Counted from the first letter of the stretch, positions 1-11,533 are shown. The stretch: 64,000 bases of DNA from Iodobacter violaceini (GCF_011601265.1 NZ_JAAOLX010000004.1:62001-126000), one strand, 5' to 3'. Notes: generated from the letters alone by a model not told the origin. Numbers and translations are program-made.

Positions 1-908
1 TCGGCGCAACCACTGAAAACCCTTCTTTTGAAGTGAATTCAGCCTTGCTTTCCCGCGCCCAGGTGTACGTTTTAAATGCACTGTCAGAAACCGAGCTGAC
101 AGAATTACTGCAACGCGCCTGCCATGAGTGTCTGCCCGAGCTGACATTTGAGCCTTCTGCCATTGACACACTCACTGGCCTTGCCGATGGCGATGCCAGA
201 CGCCTGCTTAATCTGACCGAGCAAACAGCCACCGCAGCTCTCGCAGCCAAACGCACGCACATTGACAGTGCATTTTTAAGTGAAACGCTGACACTGAACG
301 CCCGCCGCTTTGATAAGGGCGGCGATTCATTTTATGACCAGATTTCTGCCTTACATAAATCAGTACGCGGATCCAACCCCGATGGCGCGCTTTACTGGCT
401 GACCCGCATGCTCGATGGTGGCGCAGATGCGCGCTATTTATCACGGCGCATTGTGCGCATGGCATGGGAAGACATCGGCCTTGCTGACCCGCGCGCCATG
501 CAAATTTGTAATGATGCAGCAAGCACTTTTGAGCGTTTAGGCAGCCCGGAAGGCGAGCTGGCACTGGCCCAGGCGGTGATTTACCTCGCCATTGCACCTA
601 AATCCAATGCGGGTTATATGGCTTATAAAACGGCCAAAGCCTTTATTGCCAGCGACAAAAGCCGTGAAGTCCCCATACATCTGCGTAACGCCCCCACTAA
701 GCTCATGAAAGAGCTGGGCTATGGCAAACGCTACCGTTACGCTCACGATGAGCCTGAAGCCTATGCAGCTGGCGAAAGCTATTTACCAGAGGGGCTGGAA
801 GATTTGCACTTTTACGAGCCGACCCCACGCGGACTGGAAGGGAAAATTACCGAAAAATTACGCCACCTTGCCGAGCTGGATGCAGCATGGCTAAAGCAAA
901 ATCAGTAA
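1..908 (+). CDS. rarA: Replication-associated recombination protein A (RarA/MgsA), 3' part
   Basis: This is the C-terminal part of the RarA/MgsA AAA+ ATPase, which acts at stalled replication forks. The reading frame is open from base 3, so the gene begins before the window; about 302 residues remain. The first visible residues, GATTENPSFEVNSALLSRA, are the sensor-1 region typical of clamp-loader-like AAA proteins. They are followed by the lid helices and the MgsA C-terminal tetramerisation domain (FDKGGDSFYDQISALHKS, then WEDIGLADPRAM). The GTG at base 33 is therefore an internal valine, not a start. The neighbour serS downstream is a common partner of rarA in proteobacteria. The Walker motifs lie outside the window. 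The assignment is secure. Confidence 0.95.
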   Translation, partial: GATTENPSFEVNSALLSRAQVYVLNALSETELTELLQRACHECLPELTFEPSAIDTLTGLADGDARRLLNLTEQTATAALAAKRTHIDSAFLSETLTLNARRFDKGGDSFYDQISALHKSVRGSNPDGALYWLTRMLDGGADARYLSRRIVRMAWEDIGLADPRAMQICNDAASTFERLGSPEGELALAQAVIYLAIAPKSNAGYMAYKTAKAFIASDKSREVPIHLRNAPTKLMKELGYGKRYRYAHDEPEAYAAGESYLPEGLEDLHFYEPTPRGLEGKITEKLRHLAELDAAWLKQNQ

Positions 909-2645
<1,737 letters not shown>

Positions 2646-2664
2646 GCTGTTGCTGTTGTAAATT

Positions 2665-2697
2665 AAAAAACCTGCCCCTTACAAGGCAGGTTTTTTT
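2665..2697 (+). terminator. Rho-independent terminator after serS
   Basis: The arms aacctgcc and ggcaggtt are separated by an 8-nt loop and flanked by A6 and T7. The symmetry means it could also stop transcription coming from the minus strand. The reading frame of the convergent acetyltransferase gene ends inside this hairpin. Confidence 0.9.
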
Positions 2698-3325
2698 ATG
2701 CACAATGACTTGAAATCCGCTATAGCACGCTCCAGAGCCCCGATATCATTAGCGGTCAAAAGTGGCTTTATTCTTTCAAAATCTGCTTCAGCTAATTCAT
2801 ATATTTTTAAAGCAAGTAAGCGCTGAATAGTATCATCACTAAATCGCTTTTTAATTTCGCATGCAGGATTGCCACCCACAATCGTATAGGGTGCAACATC
2901 ACGGGTAACGATACTGCCTGCAGCAATAATTGCGCCTTCACCAATTGTTAATCCGGGCATAATCATGGCTCTCATCCCTACCCAGCAACCGTCTTTTAAA
3001 TGGGTATCTCCCTTACCCTGATAAGACTCAGCAATCGTTTCTATAAAAGGATAAAGACTGAACCAATCCGCACGATGGGTATGATTCCCCCCATTAGAAT
3101 CACCGCTTCGGCACCAATGCAAACATAATCACCAATAAACAGGCGATCAATTTTCCATAATGGTGTCCATTGCTGGCTAATTTCATCGCCATATAAATAA
3201 CGCACCACCGACATCTCAAAACTTTTATCCCAGCAATCACTGTAATAGCTGTGCTGTCCTTTAATCAAAATATTAGGATTACTTACACTTTCATGCAGCA
3301 GCTCCACTTTTGACCAATGCTTCAT
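2679..3325 (-). pseudogene. CatB/Vat-type xenobiotic acetyltransferase, single frameshift
   Basis: Two overlapping minus-strand frames together make one left-handed beta-helix (hexapeptide) acetyltransferase of about 215 residues, the usual CatB/Vat size. The N-terminal piece (3325 to about 3090) runs MKHWSKVELLHE to FIGDYVCIGAEAVILMGG. The C-terminal piece continues NHTHRADWFSLYPF, then VWVGMRAMIMPG-like hexapeptide turns and a C-terminal helix. The conserved His of NHTHRADW is the catalytic residue in this family. The break lies at a run of six C (plus strand 3087-3092); one more base would restore M-G-G-N-H. Either the gene is recently inactivated, or the run is a slippage site or a base-calling error. 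Substrates in the family are chloramphenicol and streptogramin A, but many members have unknown acceptors. Confidence 0.85.
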
Positions 3326-3386
3326 TGACTACCTTCTCATTTCATCCTAAGAAAACCGGACACAATAGCCATTCCCAATGTACAGA

Positions 3387-4430
3387 TCAGGGCGAAATAG
3401 CAATACCGACCCCTAAGACATTTTGCCGCCTATTGTAATCAAGCAGATTATCGCCATAGCCACTAAAAACTTGCAGATATGCTTTTAAATTACCAGTCAG
3501 CGGATATGTCCAGTCCAGCTGTACTGCGCCTTTTCCCGAACGGAAATTCTGGCGCATCAGTGCGCTTAATTCCTGGCCTGAAGCAAATCGATAACGTGCA
3601 GTGATATCCCCGTAGCCCATGAAATCCAGCAGATCAGGGTTATCATCGGTTTCTTCCTTCTCTTTAAACCGATACCAAGGGCGAACTTCCAGCGAGAAAT
3701 TGTCTTTTTCAAAACCAAAGTCAGCGTATGCCCGATTCCAGCTGCGCGATAATGGATTACTGCGGCCATTTGACTGATGTGCCAGCCCCAGATTCAAAAA
3801 GCGCCACTTCATTATTCCCAGATCCAGATCTGTGCGAACAGATAAAATACCTTCTGGCTCATAATTTGTTTCACGAAATGGTGCAGAATAATCACTGTTA
3901 TAAACTTGCCAGTAGCTTTTTTGCGTATATGCAAGCCAGAAATCTGCCCGGTCAGAAAAAATATTTTCCAATGCTTTTACTTTAAAACTTAACTGAAATT
4001 TAGCTTCGGCATCATTAACTGCATCCACTCCCGGCGCTAATGGAATTTGCTGCCCGGTTGATGCGGATGAGCTGGGATGCTGATTACGGTTGTCGCTATA
4101 ACTTATCGGCAGGAAATAATTTGTTCTATATGTACGCAAGGCAAAAGTGCCTTTTTTCTGATCCAATTCCCATTGATCTCCTAAAGCAGAAGACGCTGAT
4201 TGATTAATATCCGCGAGAGGTAAAAGGCGCGGCTCCGTATTTAATTTTTCAATCGTTTCAGCCCTTTCCCCGGGCGGCTTTGCCGATACACCTGTCTGAT
4301 CAAGGTTATCGTAACAAGCCAGCCTGGCTTTGGCATCCGCTATAAATTTGCACTGCTGCAACAGGCCAACATCTGCCGTTGCATGAGCCGCCACAACAGC
4401 ACCAAGAAGCAATATTTTTGAGTACTGCAT
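3387..4430 (-). CDS. pldA: Outer membrane phospholipase A (phospholipase A1)
   Basis: OMPLA is a 12-stranded outer-membrane barrel that hydrolyses phospholipids misplaced in the outer leaflet. The catalytic triad is visible in AHQSNGRSNPLSRSWNRAY: His, Ser two residues later and Asn twelve residues after the Ser, exactly the E. coli H142/S144/N156 spacing. The end of the protein (NLLDYNRRQNVLGVGIAI) is the classical last strand. I place the start at the second ATG (4430), because GGGAAAG lies 7 nt upstream and the product then begins with a clean signal peptide (MQYSKILLLGAVVAAHATA). A start at 4451 would add seven residues. A short Cys pair segment (CKFIADAKARLACYDNLD) after the signal is common in betaproteobacterial PldA. 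Confidence 0.93.
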   Translation of the reverse strand: MQYSKILLLGAVVAAHATADVGLLQQCKFIADAKARLACYDNLDQTGVSAKPPGERAETIEKLNTEPRLLPLADINQSASSALGDQWELDQKKGTFALRTYRTNYFLPISYSDNRNQHPSSSASTGQQIPLAPGVDAVNDAEAKFQLSFKVKALENIFSDRADFWLAYTQKSYWQVYNSDYSAPFRETNYEPEGILSVRTDLDLGIMKWRFLNLGLAHQSNGRSNPLSRSWNRAYADFGFEKDNFSLEVRPWYRFKEKEETDDNPDLLDFMGYGDITARYRFASGQELSALMRQNFRSGKGAVQLDWTYPLTGNLKAYLQVFSGYGDNLLDYNRRQNVLGVGIAISP

Positions 4431-4578
4431 AAAATGACTTTCCCATGCCAAAAATTCAATCTGTTACATTAAAAAAACAGCTAATTAAAAAAGATAAACG
4501 CTGAACAGGATCGATCAGTATTGAAAATGCATAATGCTGCCATTACAGCAGCATTTGCAAAACAATCAAAAAGGGAAA

Positions 4579-5265
4579 TTAATCTTTACCTGAGTGATTT
4601 ACCGTCAATGCACGTGCTAATAAACCGGCACTTTCACGGCACCATTTATCCATCAGCTTTTCTATTGTTTTAAGCTGCATCGGTTCATCTTTATGTACTG
4701 TTTTCGTGCTTTTTCGCAAGTTCACACTACCAGCAAGCAGACTGCCGCTTTGTGAATCTTCTAATTGAGCAATATTGCCAATTTTCATTAGATATGGCTC
4801 TTTGCCTGCCGCCAGCCGGGCAAGATTAATCACTGCTTTAGCGGGCAAAACATCAACAACGTCAATGCCGGGGCGCTCCTGAGCCAGGCCTGTTACGGCC
4901 ACCCGCATTTTAGCCACACCCGGGCCAGCCTCACTGGCCACAGTAATACCAGCCTTACGGAGTTCTTCGGTCATTTTTTTATGAAAATATTCAGCTATTT
5001 TATTTTCTTCACTCCCCTGCAACAGCTGCCAGTTACCATCTTCAGAATGCCTCATGAAATACAAAGGCTCAATCAAAACAGCATTGTAATCGGTGAGACT
5101 GATCCCAGGCTGCACATACAAACGGCGGGAGGCATCTTTATCTGAGGGTTTAAAAGCAGAAAGCGGAACAGTGAACAGATTATCAGGCTGAATTTCTTCA
5201 ACAGCAAAAGCAGGCATTGTCAGTGTCACCGCCAATACCAGAGTACTGATTAAATGGTTTTTCAT
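4579..5265 (-). CDS. DUF3313 family secreted protein
   Basis: This 228-residue product has a signal peptide (MKNHLISTLVLAVTLTMPAFA) without a lipobox cysteine, so it is probably periplasmic. The body (KDASRRLYVQPGISLTDYNA, then a FMRHSEDGNW segment) fits the DUF3313 family, whose members are often lipoproteins of unknown function. AAGGATGA precedes the ATG. It stands alone between pldA and the GGDEF-EAL gene, and nothing nearby indicates its role. I recognise the family but cannot assign a function. Confidence 0.75.
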   Translation of the reverse strand: MKNHLISTLVLAVTLTMPAFAVEEIQPDNLFTVPLSAFKPSDKDASRRLYVQPGISLTDYNAVLIEPLYFMRHSEDGNWQLLQGSEENKIAEYFHKKMTEELRKAGITVASEAGPGVAKMRVAVTGLAQERPGIDVVDVLPAKAVINLARLAAGKEPYLMKIGNIAQLEDSQSGSLLAGSVNLRKSTKTVHKDEPMQLKTIEKLMDKWCRESAGLLARALTVNHSGKD

Positions 5266-5506
5266 TCATCATCCTTTTTTTTTACAAACATGGCATTACG
5301 TATTATGCACAATATTTTCTAAAAAAATAGATAGGATTTACACATTTCATTCGTATATAACTTTCAGCCTGTGATCCGGCACTGAATATCTGATCGTCAT
5401 CCTCCTTTTCTATGCCTCATTGCAACATCTTTCTGATTTGGCCCATTAAAACAGCAGCCGGCAATTTAAACTATTCTGATAATAATGACCGTCTGAGTTA
5501 CTCTGT

Positions 5507-7669
5507 TCAGTCGTAAGATTTTAAGCCAGCCTGAATTAAAAGCTCAAATTCTTCAGGGGGTACAGGTTTAGAGAATAAATAGCCCTGTGCAAAATCACAG
5601 CCTGCCCCGATAAGCAGATCACGCTGCTCAATGGTTTCCACCCCTTCTGCAATCACTTTTAATCCCAGCTTATGCGCCATCACAATAATCGCCTCTGTTA
5701 ATGCCATATCACTTGAGCCGGGAGCTAAATTGCGAATAAAAGACTGATCAATTTTCAAATAATCAATACTGAATTTTTTAAGATACGATAAAGAAGAATA
5801 ACCCGTACCAAAATCATCAATAGCAATCTGCACCCCCTGACCCCGGAATTTAAGCAGGCTTGCTTTTACCTCTGCATCAGAATCCAGAAGCAGGCTTTCT
5901 GTAATTTCAATCACTATCGCCTCACCAGGCAAGCCCTGATCATGTAAATAAGCCAGCCATTGATCGTTGCTATTATTTTTTGCAAATTGAACGGGCGATT
6001 GATTAACACTGACTTGAAGGTGGGCCATAAAATGGGTTCGCCAGCGCTTGACCCAAGCTGCTGACTCATTAAATACCCAATCGCCTATTTCGATAATCAG
6101 ACGGGTTTCTTCTGCAAGCGGAATAAACTCCGCAGGGCTGACCATGCCACGCAGCGGGTGCAACCAGCGAAGCAGCGCTTCTGCTTTGTAAATCTGGCCA
6201 TTGCTAAGATCAACAATCGCCTGAAAATAAACACGCATTTGCCCGCCAGCTAATGCGCCGCGTAAATCATTAATCAGCCTGATACGCTTTTGCACCTGCT
6301 CCTGCAAAGCAGGGGTGAAATAGCTGAAGCGGTTTCGCCCCTCATTTTTAGCCACATACATGGCCTGATCCGCATTTCTGAGCAGCTCATCCACATCCTG
6401 AGCATCCCTTGGGTAGAACGTAATGCCAATGCTGCCTGAAATCAGCACCACCTCATTACTCAGGCAAAATGGTTTTGCCAGCTGGCTGAGAATATCCTGC
6501 ACAATCCGCTCAATGCAGTTGATATCATTCAGCCCGGAAATCAGCACAGTAAACTCATCCCCTCCCAAACGGGCCACTGTATCCACTTCGCGCACACAGC
6601 CTGCGATGCGGGCTGCGGCCTCAGTCAGCAGTAAATCGCCGGCGGCATGGCCAAAGGCATCATTCACTTCTTTAAAGTGATCCAGATCGATAAACAGCAG
6701 CACTAAGTGATTTCCGCCGCGATTTACTTTTTTTATTTCTTGCAGCAAACGATCATGAAACATACGGCGATTGGGTAAATCGGTAAGCGGATCAAAATTT
6801 GCTTGTCGCCAGATCAGTGCTTCTGCCTGTTTACTCTGGGTAATATCAGTCCCCACACCTCGATACCCGGTGAATTGCCCTGACTCATCAAATACCGGCT
6901 CCCCACTTACAATCACCGTGCGTACTTCACCGTCTATCCCTAAACGGCGCAGCTCCAGCCCACGGTAAGGCTCATGCCGCTCAAGCATTTGGCGGTGGGT
7001 TTCCCAAAAATCTTCTGCCGGCCCCCAGTAGCCCATTTCCCACCTGGTTTTACCAATGGGGTCAGATGGAGAAAAGTACTCAAAATAACGCCCGCCGCCT
7101 GTTTGATTGGTAAATCGAAATTCAGCATCCTGCTCCCAATACCAATCAGCCCCCATCTGAGTCAGGCTGCGAAAACGTGATTCACTGTCACGCAAATCAG
7201 CATCAGCCTTTTTACGCTCGGTAACGTCCCGCGCCACAACGGCCACCAACACTAAACCATCGGCCATTTGCTGGCTCAGTGAGCCTTCAAGAATTAATCG
7301 CTGACCATCTTTGTGCCTGAAAGCAACCTCTGCATCCTGCCCCAGCGTATTCAGATTTGCGAAGCCCAGATTCTTGGCCTGCGTATATTCAGACCACAAC
7401 ATATCGAGCGTCATAGACAGCAGCTCTTCCCGGGTATAAGCCAGCGCCCTGCATGCCCCACCGTTGGCATCTACAATCCGGCCATCATCCTTACGGGCAA
7501 TCAGAATCAGCTCTTCACAACAATCGAGTAATTCTCTGAAGCGCTCCAGCTCGTAAACATGATCACGCAGCAGGGCATAGTGGTTTTTGCGCAGCGACAG
7601 CTTACCCAGACCAATGACCTGATCGCGCATTTTGTCCCAGTCTGGCTCGGTATCAGAGTGCCTGCTCAT
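5507..7669 (-). CDS. PAS-PAS-GGDEF-EAL cyclic-di-GMP signalling protein
   Basis: This 720-residue cytoplasmic protein has no membrane segment. PAS 1 spans about residues 40-155 (LIARKDDGRIVDANGGA) and PAS 2 about 165-285 (ending YRGVGTDITQSKQAE). The diguanylate cyclase domain has an intact active site (ARLGGDEFTVL). The EAL domain keeps the phosphodiesterase residues (EALLRWLHP, EITES, DDFGTGYSSLSYL, IAEGVE). Both activities could therefore be functional, with the PAS domains choosing between them. The start overlaps the 3' end of the alcohol dehydrogenase gene by 17 bp on the same strand, which argues for one transcript and for a link between redox or alcohol metabolism and c-di-GMP. Confidence 0.93.
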   Translation of the reverse strand: MSRHSDTEPDWDKMRDQVIGLGKLSLRKNHYALLRDHVYELERFRELLDCCEELILIARKDDGRIVDANGGACRALAYTREELLSMTLDMLWSEYTQAKNLGFANLNTLGQDAEVAFRHKDGQRLILEGSLSQQMADGLVLVAVVARDVTERKKADADLRDSESRFRSLTQMGADWYWEQDAEFRFTNQTGGGRYFEYFSPSDPIGKTRWEMGYWGPAEDFWETHRQMLERHEPYRGLELRRLGIDGEVRTVIVSGEPVFDESGQFTGYRGVGTDITQSKQAEALIWRQANFDPLTDLPNRRMFHDRLLQEIKKVNRGGNHLVLLFIDLDHFKEVNDAFGHAAGDLLLTEAAARIAGCVREVDTVARLGGDEFTVLISGLNDINCIERIVQDILSQLAKPFCLSNEVVLISGSIGITFYPRDAQDVDELLRNADQAMYVAKNEGRNRFSYFTPALQEQVQKRIRLINDLRGALAGGQMRVYFQAIVDLSNGQIYKAEALLRWLHPLRGMVSPAEFIPLAEETRLIIEIGDWVFNESAAWVKRWRTHFMAHLQVSVNQSPVQFAKNNSNDQWLAYLHDQGLPGEAIVIEITESLLLDSDAEVKASLLKFRGQGVQIAIDDFGTGYSSLSYLKKFSIDYLKIDQSFIRNLAPGSSDMALTEAIIVMAHKLGLKVIAEGVETIEQRDLLIGAGCDFAQGYLFSKPVPPEEFELLIQAGLKSYD

Positions 7670-8816
7670 AGATTACTTCCAGATCACGCACGACAGGTTG
7701 TCGCGGATTGGTAACAATACAGGGGTCAGCAAAGGCCTTGCGGGCCAGCTCGCCCAGATCAGACAAGCGCACTTGTTTTTCAGAAAGCGTATGTAAAATG
7801 CCCGCAGCAGCCTTAAAGCGCCTTACCTCATCCAGCAAGGCCTGTTTGCGGTTTTTTTCCACCATACCCCGCAGATCCAGCCCCATTACATCACTGACTT
7901 TTAAGAAGCGATTGCTCGCCTGCGGGTAGTTATACTCAATCACATGATCCAGCAGCATGGCATTGCACTCACCATGCGCCAGATCAAGAAATCCCCCCAT
8001 GCTATGCGCCATGGCATGCACCGCCCCAAGGCTGGCATTAGAAAACGCCAGCCCGGCATGCATACTGCCCAGCATCATATTCGAGCGTTTTGCCATATCG
8101 GCCGGATCACTTAATACGCCCAGTAAATTGCCGTGAATTAATCGTATCGCTTCAAGCGCGTGCAGATCAGAAACAGGGCCATGCGCCTGTGAAACAAAGG
8201 CTTCAACCGCATGCACCAAAGCATCAATTCCGGTACAGGCGGTGAGATATAAATCCATCGTTACCACCGTTTCGGGATCAATCAGAGACACATCAGGTAC
8301 AGCAGCCTTACTGATAATGGCGATTTTCACTCTTTCTTCTGCATTGGTGATAATCGCAAATTGGGAAACATCCGCCGACGTGCCCGATGTTGTAGGAATA
8401 CAGATAAGCGGGGGCGGAGGTAAGGCAATCTGATCGATGCCTTCAAACTCCAGAATATGCCGGCGATTCGCCACCACAATGCCAATGCCTTTTGCACAAT
8501 CGATCACGCTGCCACCGCCCACGCATACAATCACATCACAGCGGTTTTCTATATACACCGCAGCGCCATGCATCACCTCTGCGGCCTTAGGGTTGGGTGT
8601 CAGTGCAGAAAAATGCGTAATATGCAAACCGCTTTCCAGCAAAGACTGCTCAACTTCCCCCGCCCAGCCCGCTGCAATCACGCCAGGGTCTGACACCAGC
8701 AGCACGTGCCTTGCACCCAGGTTTTGCGCATAGCTGCCTGCCAGCTTGCGGCTGCCCATGCCAAAGACAAATTCTGGCGAGACAAACTTTCTTAAAGATG
8801 CAAAGACCCCGGCCAT
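7653..8816 (-). CDS. Iron-containing alcohol dehydrogenase
   Basis: A group III (Fe-dependent) NAD(P)-linked alcohol dehydrogenase. It has the nucleotide-binding GGGSVIDCAKGI motif, TTSGTSADVSQFA, and the metal-binding His cluster HAMAHSMGGFLDLAHGECN. I start it at the internal ATG at 8816 (MAGVFASLRKFVSPEFVFG), because GGAGGGTGG lies just upstream and family members begin here. A longer frame to 8927 would add 37 residues of unlikely sequence. The product is 387 residues, the size of the ErcA/YiaY type. Its 3' end overlaps the PAS-GGDEF-EAL start. In pseudomonads ErcA is tied to PAS sensor control of ethanol oxidation; whether that holds here is inference. Confidence 0.9.
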   Translation of the reverse strand: MAGVFASLRKFVSPEFVFGMGSRKLAGSYAQNLGARHVLLVSDPGVIAAGWAGEVEQSLLESGLHITHFSALTPNPKAAEVMHGAAVYIENRCDVIVCVGGGSVIDCAKGIGIVVANRRHILEFEGIDQIALPPPPLICIPTTSGTSADVSQFAIITNAEERVKIAIISKAAVPDVSLIDPETVVTMDLYLTACTGIDALVHAVEAFVSQAHGPVSDLHALEAIRLIHGNLLGVLSDPADMAKRSNMMLGSMHAGLAFSNASLGAVHAMAHSMGGFLDLAHGECNAMLLDHVIEYNYPQASNRFLKVSDVMGLDLRGMVEKNRKQALLDEVRRFKAAAGILHTLSEKQVRLSDLGELARKAFADPCIVTNPRQPVVRDLEVIYEQAL

Positions 8817-9182
8817 TTTCCCACCCTCCAGACATCCTTGCTTTGCACGGAGACTAACAACAAATCGTCGCAAACCCATGCCGCTGAGGTATGGATGCAG
8901 TCTAGCAACACCCACCCTGCTTTGCACTTGTAAGCCGACCGCTTACATTAGCCCAAGACTCGGCTGGCTGGTCAACGAGGCAAATAACAAGGGATATTTC
9001 AATGCAGAGACAGATCAAATGCAGGAGAGTTAGGAAGAAATCTGCTTGCTGCTTATGCTGCAGATTTTTATTGCACCAGCCATTAGAAACAGACAATAAA
9101 TTACTACAGCCTTGCAGTTTATAACACAAAACATGCCATATGTTTTAAAGTACTGCCCATTCTAATAAACACGAGCTGTAAA
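8817..9182. other. Divergent spacer (366 bp)
   Basis: The spacer lies between the alcohol dehydrogenase start (minus) and a lipoprotein gene (plus). It must carry both promoters. I see no repeat, RNA gene or credible small gene. Open frames on both strands here lack ribosome-binding sites and recognisable sequence. Confidence 0.5.
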
Positions 9183-10259
9183 ATGATGATGATTAAGTAC
9201 GCCACACCCATCCTTGCTCTATTACTCACTGCATGCGGAGGAGATGAAGGCAATACTGATGCAGTGGTGGCAACACCCTCAACAAGTTCGTCCATTGCAC
9301 AAGTTCTCCTTAATCAATATTCCAGTAATGAGGTAAATTTAAATACCGTATTACAAAGTGAAACACTATACAGCGATTCAGTTCAAATAAGCAGCAATGC
9401 AAATGGCAAACAAGAAGCCAGCATTGACCGCTATAACACTATTTCTATTAAAGATAAAACAGTCCAAGAAGAGCAGTTTTATTTCGATTCAAAAACCCAA
9501 CAATGGTTAAACGCCCCCGTAAAATATAGTGAAGCACTTTACTTAACTGATGGCAAATGGGAAAAACCAGGGAAAGCAAAGGCTATCGCTAAAGGCAATG
9601 ACATTATTCTTGATTATGGGAACGATATTCAATTTCTAATTAGCGGCACCAGCAAAGATATTAGTAATATTGCAGTTATGGATGTTAATTTGAACAAGAG
9701 CAATACTCAAACCGGCTCTGATTATTCATTATTCAAAACACCGGCACCCGCGTTTCCTGCAGGGTCAAAAGCTTACTATGTTGGCTACAGCCCGCTCAAA
9801 ACGACATATCGCAGCCAATATAGTAATGCCGTCAGCTTTAAATCTATTGATGAATGGGCAGCTTTTTATTCAACAACAAGCAAAAATACACTGGACAGCA
9901 ATAGCTTGTGCTCTTTCCAGTTTGATCTTACCCGAAAAACTGTAATTTTCAGCAATAATCCTAATGCATCTCAAAAATGCACAGCCAAAGAACAGCCGTA
10001 TGAAATTCGCACAATCAAGCAACAGCAGCTATTAGTCATGACGCCCGCTCAGACAGACAACAGCAGTCTTCTTCGTAAAGAATTCTATGCCATTTCTAAT
10101 GGCAATTTATTAGAAGGCGAGGTACTAGAGCCTTTTGAACCAGCAAATGGGACTGTATCCGCCTCTGGCGATTTTAGCCTTGAAGTTAGATTTAATAAAA
10201 CAGCGATTAACCACCTATTAAAGTATGGTGGTCTTTCTGCCCCGGCACAATTAAAATAA
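9183..10259 (+). CDS. Hypothetical lipoprotein
   Basis: A 358-residue product of unknown family. The N-terminus MMMIKYATPILALLLTACGG has a clear lipobox (LTAC), so the protein should be lipid-anchored and exposed to the periplasm or outer membrane. After it comes a Ser/Thr/Asn-rich body with no motif that I recognise. Three ATG codons in a row make the exact start uncertain by up to two residues. Codon use is more AT-rich than in the T6SS genes that follow. A hairpin with a T-rich tail lies 15 bp after the stop, so the gene is probably monocistronic. Confidence 0.75.
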   Translation: MMMIKYATPILALLLTACGGDEGNTDAVVATPSTSSSIAQVLLNQYSSNEVNLNTVLQSETLYSDSVQISSNANGKQEASIDRYNTISIKDKTVQEEQFYFDSKTQQWLNAPVKYSEALYLTDGKWEKPGKAKAIAKGNDIILDYGNDIQFLISGTSKDISNIAVMDVNLNKSNTQTGSDYSLFKTPAPAFPAGSKAYYVGYSPLKTTYRSQYSNAVSFKSIDEWAAFYSTTSKNTLDSNSLCSFQFDLTRKTVIFSNNPNASQKCTAKEQPYEIRTIKQQQLLVMTPAQTDNSSLLRKEFYAISNGNLLEGEVLEPFEPANGTVSASGDFSLEVRFNKTAINHLLKYGGLSAPAQLK

Positions 10260-10273
10260 ATATTGCATGCTCG

Positions 10274-10300
10274 GCATGATTTAAAATCATGCTTTGTTTT
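10274..10300 (+). terminator. Weak terminator hairpin
   Basis: A 7-bp stem (gcatgat/atcatgc) with a ttaaa loop is followed by tttgtttt. It sits just past the lipoprotein gene. Confidence 0.6.
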
Positions 10301-10441
10301 AGCCCCCCCATCTGCCCGCCATAAAACAGCATTAAGTGTAAGGCAGATGGGGCTCACACTGATTTAAGAAATCAACACAAAAAAACTTCATTACGAATGA
10401 AGGTGCAACTCTAGTAACACGTCCTGTTTATCCTGCCAGCC

Positions 10442-11533
10442 TCAAGGCAGCACCCCCAGCAATGACCAGAGCCTTCTTGCTTCTGCATCGCTGGAGATCA
10501 GCTCGGCCAGTAAATCTCTGAGGGGTTTATTGCCCCATTCCACGCTGCGGTAAATCAGATAGGGCACGGGGCTGTGGGGCTCGGTGCGGGCGAGGTAATC
10601 GGCGATCAGCTGCAATTGCCGGTAGGCTTCTTCGCGGCTGTTGGGTTGCAAAAAGGGCAGCGGGTCGGGTTTTCTTTCGGCGGCAGGTGCGGGCAAAACC
10701 AGATCAGGCGTTGCGGGCAAAGGTTGTGGGTGCATGGTCAGCCACTCTTTCAAAATCATTTCATGCTCTTGCATCAGCAAAAACAAGGGCTGAAAAGTAG
10801 GCGCGTCGTGGCCCATTTTTTGATCGCATTCCTGCACCAGCCCGGTGATTTGCGTTAGCCCGTGCAGCACAAAGCCGTGTGCGCTGCGCAGCAGGTTCAC
10901 ATCGGCGGCACGAATAGTGTCGTTGATTTTTTGCTCCAGCTTTTTAGCCGCTTCCACAAGGGGCACAGCTGTTTTGCTGGTGTTTTTCCCCTGATCGAGG
11001 CCCAGATGTTTTTGCCATGTGCGCCAGTCGGCCAGGGTAAAGCTGTCTAAATCGCTGCGCTGATCCAGCACAGGCAGCGGCATACGCGATAAGAGCAGGG
11101 TGCTGTAAGCATGCACACCCCATGCCAGCGGGCCGGTGCGGTAGCTCATATCGCCATCCTGGGGCAATGGATGCACCGTATCCCAATAGCGCTGACACAG
11201 GCCCAGTAATAAACTCAGAGCGGCGCTCAGGCCCTCAATACCCCGCCGGTGTATCCAGGCTTCGCCCAGCCAGACAGCCACGGTCAGGTCTTTGCTGCGG
11301 CTTTGCAAAATCTGCCTGCCCAGTTTTTCAACCGTAGCCCAGTCGCCCCGCTTTACTTCTGCCTGCCAGATCCCGGTTGGCAGACTGGTATCGTCTTCCC
11401 TTTTGGCTTCGCGCAGTAAATCGTATTCGGCTTCATAGCGAATCGACATACCACAGGGCGCATCCTTCGAAATAGGCTGGAGCAGCGATTCCAGGCTACC
11501 CTGCAAACCGCCAGGTTTGATTTCTACACTCAT
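10442..11533 (-). CDS. tssA: T6SS baseplate/cap protein TssA
   Basis: TssA recruits and caps the growing T6SS tube and sheath. The N-terminal ImpA_N domain is clear (LLQPISKDAPCGMSIRYEAE, then REAKREDDTSLPTGIW). The C-terminus (SPVPYLIYRSVEWGNKPLRD) is the short TssA class with a gp6-like tail. At 363 residues it has the usual size for that class. The ATG overlaps the tssM stop by 4 bp, so it is translationally coupled as the last gene of the tssJ-K-L-M-A arm. Confidence 0.93.
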   Translation of the reverse strand: MSVEIKPGGLQGSLESLLQPISKDAPCGMSIRYEAEYDLLREAKREDDTSLPTGIWQAEVKRGDWATVEKLGRQILQSRSKDLTVAVWLGEAWIHRRGIEGLSAALSLLLGLCQRYWDTVHPLPQDGDMSYRTGPLAWGVHAYSTLLLSRMPLPVLDQRSDLDSFTLADWRTWQKHLGLDQGKNTSKTAVPLVEAAKKLEQKINDTIRAADVNLLRSAHGFVLHGLTQITGLVQECDQKMGHDAPTFQPLFLLMQEHEMILKEWLTMHPQPLPATPDLVLPAPAAERKPDPLPFLQPNSREEAYRQLQLIADYLARTEPHSPVPYLIYRSVEWGNKPLRDLLAELISSDAEARRLWSLLGVLP

